Source: Burkholderia pyrrocinia
Lineage (GTDB): Bacteria; Pseudomonadota; Gammaproteobacteria; Burkholderiales; Burkholderiaceae
DNA: 64,000 bases
Direction of reading: 5' to 3'
Assembly: GCF_001028665.1 (NCBI RefSeq)
Contig: NZ_CP011503.1
Location: 3,410,001 to 3,474,000 of the forward strand
In this document: positions 58,133-64,000 of the stretch, one piece after another
How the letters are laid out: every line of letters starts with the position of its first letter
Numbering within the stretch: the first letter of the stretch is position 1
Notes under the pieces: model-generated
Told to the model about the DNA's origin: nothing
Database searches by the model: none
Seen by the model: the letters and a program-made list of their open reading frames with translations, nothing else
Made by a program: the position numbers and the translations under genes

Positions 58133-60556
58133 TCAGTGCTTGACGACTTCCGTCGAGCCGGCATCCTTCGCCGCCTCGCCGACCGGCGCCGCTGCCTTCG
58201 CTTCTTCTTCCGGCGGCAGCGGAGTCGGCGAACGCTCGAGCGCGAGCTCCAGCACCTTGTCGATCCAGCGGACCGGCACGATCTCGATCGCGTTCTTCAC
58301 GTTGTCCGGAATGTCCGCGAGATCCTTCACGTTCTCTTCCGGGATCAGCACGAGCTTGATGCCGCCGCGATGCGCAGCCAGCAGCTTTTCCTTCAGCCCG
58401 CCGATCGGCAGCACTTCACCACGCAACGTGATTTCGCCCGTCATCGCGACATCGGCACGCACGGGGATACCCGTCAGCACCGACACCAGCGCGGTCGTCA
58501 TCGCACCGCCGGCGGACGGACCGTCCTTCGGCGTCGCGCCTTCCGGCACGTGGATGTGGATGTCCTGCTTCTCGAACGCTTCGTCCTTGATGCCCAGACG
58601 GCGCGAACGCGAACGCACGACCGAACGTGCAGCCTCGACCGACTCCTTCATCACGTCGCCGAGCGAACCCGTGCGGATCACGTTGCCCTTGCCGGGCATC
58701 ACCGCGGCTTCGATCGTCAGCAGGTCGCCGCCGACTTCCGTCCACGCGAGGCCCGTCACCTGACCGACCTGGTTTTCCTTCGCCGCGAGGCCGAAGTCGT
58801 ACTTGCGCACGCCGAGGAACGTATCGAGGTTCTCGCCATCGACCTTGATCGCGCCCGATGCCTTCTTCAGCAGCAGCATCTTCACGACCTTGCGGCAGAT
58901 CTTCGACACTTCCCGCTCGAGCGAACGCACACCGGCTTCGCGCGTGTAGTAGCGGATGATGTCGCGGATCGCCTGTTCGGCGACGTCGATCTCGCCTTCC
59001 TTCAGCCCGTTGTTCTTCTTCTGCTTCGGCAGCAGGTAACGCTGCGCGATGCTGACCTTCTCGTCTTCCGTGTAACCCGACAGACGAATCACTTCCATCC
59101 GGTCGAGCAGCGGCGGCGGGATGTTCAGCGAGTTCGACGTCGCGACGAACATCACGTCAGACAGGTCGAAGTCGACCTCGATGTAGTGGTCGGCGAACGT
59201 GTGGTTCTGTTCCGGATCGAGCACTTCGAGCAGCGCCGACGACGGATCGCCGCGGAAATCCATGCCCATCTTGTCGACTTCGTCGAGCAGGAAGAGCGGA
59301 TTGCGCACGCCGACCTTCGTGAGGCTCTGCAGGATCTTGCCCGGCATCGAACCGATATACGTACGACGGTGGCCGCGGATCTCGGCTTCGTCGCGCACGC
59401 CGCCGAGCGCCATCCGGACGAACTTGCGGTTCGTCGCACGGGCGATCGACTGGCCGAGCGAGGTCTTGCCGACGCCCGGGGGCCCGACGAGGCACAGGAT
59501 CGGCGCCTTGACCTTGTCGACGCGCTGTTGCACCGCGAGATACTCGAGGATCCGTTCCTTGACCTTCTCGAGGCCGAAGTGATCCTCGTCGAGCACCTGC
59601 TCGGCGTTCGACAGGTCGTTGTTGACCTTGCTCTTCTTGCGCCACGGCAGGCCGATCAGCGTGTCGATGTAGTTGCGCACGACGGTCGCTTCCGCCGACA
59701 TCGGCGACATCAGCTTCAGCTTCTTCAGCTCGGCATCGGCCTTCTTCTTGGCTTCCTTCGGCATGCGCGCGGCATTGATGCGCTTCTCGAGTTCCTCGAG
59801 ATCGGCACCCTCTTCGCCTTCGCCCAGTTCCTTCTGGATCGCCTTGACCTGCTCGTTCAGGTAGTACTCGCGCTGGCTCTTTTCCATCTGGCGCTTCACG
59901 CGCCCGCGGATGCGCTTTTCGACCTGCAGGATGTCGATCTCGGCTTCGAGCTGCGCAAGCAGGTGCTCGAGACGCTCGATGACCGGGAACATCTCGAGGA
60001 TGTGCTGCTTCTGGTCGAGCTTCAGCGGCAGGCGCTCGGCGATCATGTCCGCGAGGCGGCCTGCTTCGTCGATGCCCGACAGCGACGTGAGGATCTCCGG
60101 CGGGATCTTCTTGTTCAGCTTCACGTACTGGTCGAACTGCGACACGATCGCGCGGCGCAGCGCTTCCGTTTCAGCGCTGTCGGCATGATCGGGCTCGAGC
60201 GGCATCACGTCGCAGGAGAACTGCGTCTCCTGTTCTTCGATCGACAACGCCTTCGCGCGCTGCAGGCCCTCGACGAGCACCTTCACGGTGCCGTCCGGCA
60301 GCTTCAGCATCTGCAGGATGTTGGCGATACAGCCGACCTCGTACATGTCCTTTTCGGTCGGTTCGTCCTTGGCCGCGGTTTTCTGGGCGACGAGCATGAT
60401 GTGCTTGCCGCCTTCCATCGCTGCTTCGAGGGCCTTGATCGATTTCGGCCGGCCCACGAAGAGCGGAATCACCATGTGCGGGAAAACGACGACGTCCCGC
60501 AGCGGCAGCAGCGGGAGCGTGATGCGTTCCGGCGGGAGAAGTTGGGTGCCTGACAT
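58133..60556 (-). CDS. lon: ATP-dependent protease Lon
   Basis: An 807-residue cytosolic AAA+ protease that degrades misfolded and regulatory proteins. The LON substrate domain is at the start ([20 protein letters not shown]). The AAA+ module has Walker [13 protein letters not shown] and Walker [13 protein letters not shown]. The protease domain has the catalytic Ser in [14 protein letters not shown] and the Lys in [14 protein letters not shown]. It is next to clpX, as in many proteobacteria. Confidence 0.97.
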   Translation of the reverse strand: MSGTQLLPPERITLPLLPLRDVVVFPHMVIPLFVGRPKSIKALEAAMEGGKHIMLVAQKTAAKDEPTEKDMYEVGCIANILQMLKLPDGTVKVLVEGLQRAKALSIEEQETQFSCDVMPLEPDHADSAETEALRRAIVSQFDQYVKLNKKIPPEILTSLSGIDEAGRLADMIAERLPLKLDQKQHILEMFPVIERLEHLLAQLEAEIDILQVEKRIRGRVKRQMEKSQREYYLNEQVKAIQKELGEGEEGADLEELEKRINAARMPKEAKKKADAELKKLKLMSPMSAEATVVRNYIDTLIGLPWRKKSKVNNDLSNAEQVLDEDHFGLEKVKERILEYLAVQQRVDKVKAPILCLVGPPGVGKTSLGQSIARATNRKFVRMALGGVRDEAEIRGHRRTYIGSMPGKILQSLTKVGVRNPLFLLDEVDKMGMDFRGDPSSALLEVLDPEQNHTFADHYIEVDFDLSDVMFVATSNSLNIPPPLLDRMEVIRLSGYTEDEKVSIAQRYLLPKQKKNNGLKEGEIDVAEQAIRDIIRYYTREAGVRSLEREVSKICRKVVKMLLLKKASGAIKVDGENLDTFLGVRKYDFGLAAKENQVGQVTGLAWTEVGGDLLTIEAAVMPGKGNVIRTGSLGDVMKESVEAARSVVRSRSRRLGIKDEAFEKQDIHIHVPEGATPKDGPSAGGAMTTALVSVLTGIPVRADVAMTGEITLRGEVLPIGGLKEKLLAAHRGGIKLVLIPEENVKDLADIPDNVKNAIEIVPVRWIDKVLELALERSPTPLPPEEEAKAAAPVGEAAKDAGSTEVVKH

Positions 60557-60690
60557 TTCATTTCCCCATGAGTGGAATCAATTGTTCGGTAATTGAGGCC
60601 GCCACAACGAATTGCAAGCCTTCAAGTGCGGGAAATATTCGGTAAGAAAGTAACCACCGCGTGTCGAGTCAGAGTTACCCACAAGATAAA

Positions 60691-60730
60691 CGAAAAAAAG
60701 CCGCCCACGGTCTCATGAACGGCCTTTTTC
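60691..60730 (-). terminator. Terminator of clpX
   Basis: AAAAAGCCG (about 60693-60702) pairs with CGGCCTTTTT (60720-60729) with one bulged base and a long loop. The A-rich side gives a U-run on the minus strand. Confidence 0.65.
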
Positions 60731-60753
60731 GCAGAACATCGTCGGCAAGCCGG

Positions 60754-62025
<1,272 letters not shown>

Positions 62026-62189
62026 GAATGTAGAGCCTCCGGACAGGTAAATGACATGATACGCCGAATGCTCCGAACGCCGCGCCTAGGGCGCGACCGG
62101 AGCCGGCCGGATGCGCTTGCCGCAGAGGCTCGGGGCGTGCGGAACATAGCAGGGGCGCCGCGCGAATCGGGGCGGCACCCCACTTAACT

Positions 62190-62843
62190 TTACGGGCGCT
62201 TCAGCAGCACCTGATCGATCAGCCCGTACGCCTTCGCGTCCTCGCTCGACATGAAGTTATCACGGTCGGTGTCGCGCGCGATGCGCTCGACGTCCTGGCC
62301 CGTGTGCTGCGCAAGCAACTGGTTCAGCCGCTCCTTCAGGTAGAGGATTTCGCGCGCCTGGATCTCGATGTCGGATGCCTGGCCGCGTGCGCCGCCGAGC
62401 GGCTGGTGAATCATCACGCGCGAGTTCGGCAGCGCGAAGCGCTTGCCCTTCGCACCCGACGCGAGCAGGAACGCGCCCATGCTGGCCGCGAGCCCCATGC
62501 ACAGCGTCGACACGTCCGGCTTGATGAACTGCATCGTGTCGTAGATCGCCATGCCCGCCGACACCGAGCCACCCGGGCTGTTGATGTACAGGCTGATGTC
62601 CTTGTCGGGATTCTCGCTCTCGAGGAACAGCAACTGCGCGACCACGAGGTTCGCGGTCTGGTCGTTCACTTCGCCGACCATGAACACCAGGCGCTCCTTC
62701 AGGAGACGCGAATAGATATCGTACGAACGCTCGCCGCGGCCGCTCGTTTCGACGACGATCGGCACCAGCCCCAGTGCTTGCGCCTCGAAACCCTGCGGCG
62801 CGTTCGAAGCAAGCATGTCCAGCAATTCAGCGCGAGTGATCAT
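62190..62843 (-). CDS. clpP: ClpP serine protease subunit
   Basis: A 217-residue peptidase. The catalytic Ser is in [15 protein letters not shown], the His in [15 protein letters not shown], and the Asp in [25 protein letters not shown] [20 protein letters not shown] is at the start of the mature part, after a short propeptide. It lies between tig and clpX. Confidence 0.97.
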   Translation of the reverse strand: MITRAELLDMLASNAPQGFEAQALGLVPIVVETSGRGERSYDIYSRLLKERLVFMVGEVNDQTANLVVAQLLFLESENPDKDISLYINSPGGSVSAGMAIYDTMQFIKPDVSTLCMGLAASMGAFLLASGAKGKRFALPNSRVMIHQPLGGARGQASDIEIQAREILYLKERLNQLLAQHTGQDVERIARDTDRDNFMSSEDAKAYGLIDQVLLKRP

Positions 62844-62930
62844 TCAATGAACCTTGTTCGAATGGAAAATTGAACGGAGGGAAGCCGCCCGCTCAATCGC
62901 CATATTAATGGCAACCGTGCGCTTGACGTA

Positions 62931-62971
62931 AAAACGGCGTGCAGGCCGTCGCTCCGACAGCCGGCACGCCG
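62931..62971 (-). terminator. Possible terminator after tig
   Basis: CGGCGTGC (62935-62942) pairs with GCACGCCG (62964-62971) across a structured loop. UUUU follows on the minus strand. It may reduce read-through from tig to clpP. Confidence 0.6.
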
Positions 62972-62983
62972 CTAGAGCGACAC

Positions 62984-64000
62984 TTACGCTTGCGCCGATG
63001 CGCTCGCGAGTGCCTCGAAGCTCACTTCCTTGTCCGTCACCTTTGCCTTGCCCAGCACGAAATCGACGACGTTGCTTTCAACGACGAACGCTTCCATCTC
63101 GGCGAGGCGCTGCTGGTTGGAATAATACCAGCGGACCACTTCCTTCGGGTCTTCGTAGCTCTTCGCGAACTCGTCGACTTCCGCACGGATCTGTTCCGGC
63201 TTCGCTTCGAGGCTGTTCGACTTCACGAGCTCGGCCAGCACGAGGCCCAGCTTCACGCGACGCTCGGCCTGCTCGGCGAACATCTCGGCCGGGATCGGTG
63301 CGTCCTTCGCGTTCGGCACGCCGCGCTGCGCCAGATCCTGACGAGCCATTTCGACGAGACGTTGCTGGTCCTGCTCGATCAGCGCCTTCGGCACGTCGAG
63401 TTCGGAAATCTTCAGCAGCGCGTCCATCACCTGGTTCTTGACGATGGATTGCGTGCGGCGCTTCGCTTCGCGCTCGAGGTTTTCCTTGATCTCGCCGCGC
63501 ATCTTCGTGAGGTCGCCGTCTTCGATGCCGAGCGACTTCGCGAATTCGCCGTCGATTTCCGGCAGGTGCGGCCACTCGATCTTCTTCATCGTGACCGTGA
63601 ATTGCGCGGTCTTGCCCGCGACGTCGGCACCGTGGTAGTCGTCCGGGAACTTCAGGTCGAACGTGCGCGCTTCGCCGGCCTTCAGGCCCAGCGCCGCGGT
63701 TTCGAATTCCGGCAGCATGCGGCCTTCGCCGAGCACGAACGGGAAGTCTTCAGCGGTGCCGCCCTGGAACGCGACGTCGTCGATCTTGCCGACGAAGTCG
63801 ACCGTCACGCGGTCGCCGTTCTTGGCTGCGGTATCCGCGCCGCCGTCGCCATGGTCGCCGGCTTCGCCGCGTGCGTGGAAGTGCACGCGCTGCTTGCGCA
63901 GGATGTCCAGCGTGCGGTCGATTTCGGCGTCGCCGATCGACGTCGTCGAGCGCTCGACTTCAGCCGTCGCCAGATCGCCGATCTTCACTTCCGGGTAGAC
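62984..64000 (-). CDS. tig: Trigger factor, 5'-truncated by window edge
   Basis: The C-terminal 338 residues of a ribosome-bound chaperone; the frame is open to base 64000, so about 110 N-terminal residues with the ribosome-binding GFRxGKxP motif lie outside the window. The PPIase (FKBP-like) domain is seen in [20 protein letters not shown] and [13 protein letters not shown]. The C-terminal chaperone arms follow, ending in ASASAQA. Gene order tig-clpP-clpX-lon is conserved. Confidence 0.95.
   Translation of the reverse strand, partial: VYPEVKIGDLATAEVERSTTSIGDAEIDRTLDILRKQRVHFHARGEAGDHGDGGADTAAKNGDRVTVDFVGKIDDVAFQGGTAEDFPFVLGEGRMLPEFETAALGLKAGEARTFDLKFPDDYHGADVAGKTAQFTVTMKKIEWPHLPEIDGEFAKSLGIEDGDLTKMRGEIKENLEREAKRRTQSIVKNQVMDALLKISELDVPKALIEQDQQRLVEMARQDLAQRGVPNAKDAPIPAEMFAEQAERRVKLGLVLAELVKSNSLEAKPEQIRAEVDEFAKSYEDPKEVVRWYYSNQQRLAEMEAFVVESNVVDFVLGKAKVTDKEVSFEALASASAQA

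Noticed and set aside
58136..60553. An 805-codon open frame antisense to lon
   Set aside because: Same cause: it exactly mirrors lon and is mostly Arg, Asp, Leu and His. No family similarity or ribosome site.
60557..60660. A heat-shock (sigma-32) promoter before lon
   Set aside because: CTTGAAG is present on the minus strand at 60620-60626, but no CCCCAT-like box follows at 12-16 bp.

Overview
The window is a GC-rich bacterial chromosome segment with strong third-position G/C bias. Gene content and order point to Burkholderia, most likely the B. cepacia complex, chromosome 1. The key marker is the minus-strand block tig-clpP-clpX-lon-tRNA-Val-tRNA-Asp-ppiD at the right end, together with purL, pgi, dadA, yciB/bolA/ppiC and tmk/holB/mltG. 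This assignment comes from recalled gene order and protein similarity, not from a search.

Layout. 1-1.5 kb: the end of a glyoxylate-utilisation operon (hyi, glxR). 2-9.6 kb: envelope and stress genes (BON-LysM protein, type II asparaginase, PsiF-repeat protein, small membrane protein, SYLF lipoprotein), a GT4 glycosyltransferase, an AAA ATPase broken by a one-base frameshift, and an MscS-type channel. 9.7-14.5 kb: a minus-strand run with a Rap1a/Tai-like protein, an ankyrin protein, tatD, holB, tmk and mltG. ygfZ is divergent from mltG. 15.7-19 kb: NRDE protein, GNAT, HSL-type esterase, PaaI thioesterase and Dabb protein.

19.1-28.05 kb is a foreign island with lower GC and different codon use. 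It begins with a P4-type tyrosine recombinase. Its cargo is a TadE/TadG-type pseudopilin operon (one TadE, two TadG-like proteins, a small membrane protein) without pilus machinery, a LysR relic, an NTF2-like protein that appears to start at ATT, and a GST gene divergent from a TetR regulator with a clear palindromic operator between them. Each end carries one copy of the same palindromic element (12-bp arms, 35-bp spacer).

28.1-34.4 kb: a large lipoprotein with a six-hairpin-glycosidase look, a zinc-free MDR oxidoreductase divergent from a LysR regulator, and a membrane diguanylate cyclase. 34.5-40.4 kb: a fatty-acid oxidation set (acyl-CoA ligase, FadB-like bifunctional enzyme, thiolase) with pncA inserted. 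40.5-44.5 kb: selO-msrB, then yciB-bolA-ppiC. 44.5-57.6 kb: GNAT-purL, dadA, nnr, pgi, a ybbA-like ATPase and tesA whose start codons overlap head to head, and ppiD. 57.7-64 kb: two tRNAs and the lon/clpX/clpP/tig protein-quality-control block, with tig running off the window. Many gene ends have clear hairpin terminators, several of them bidirectional.
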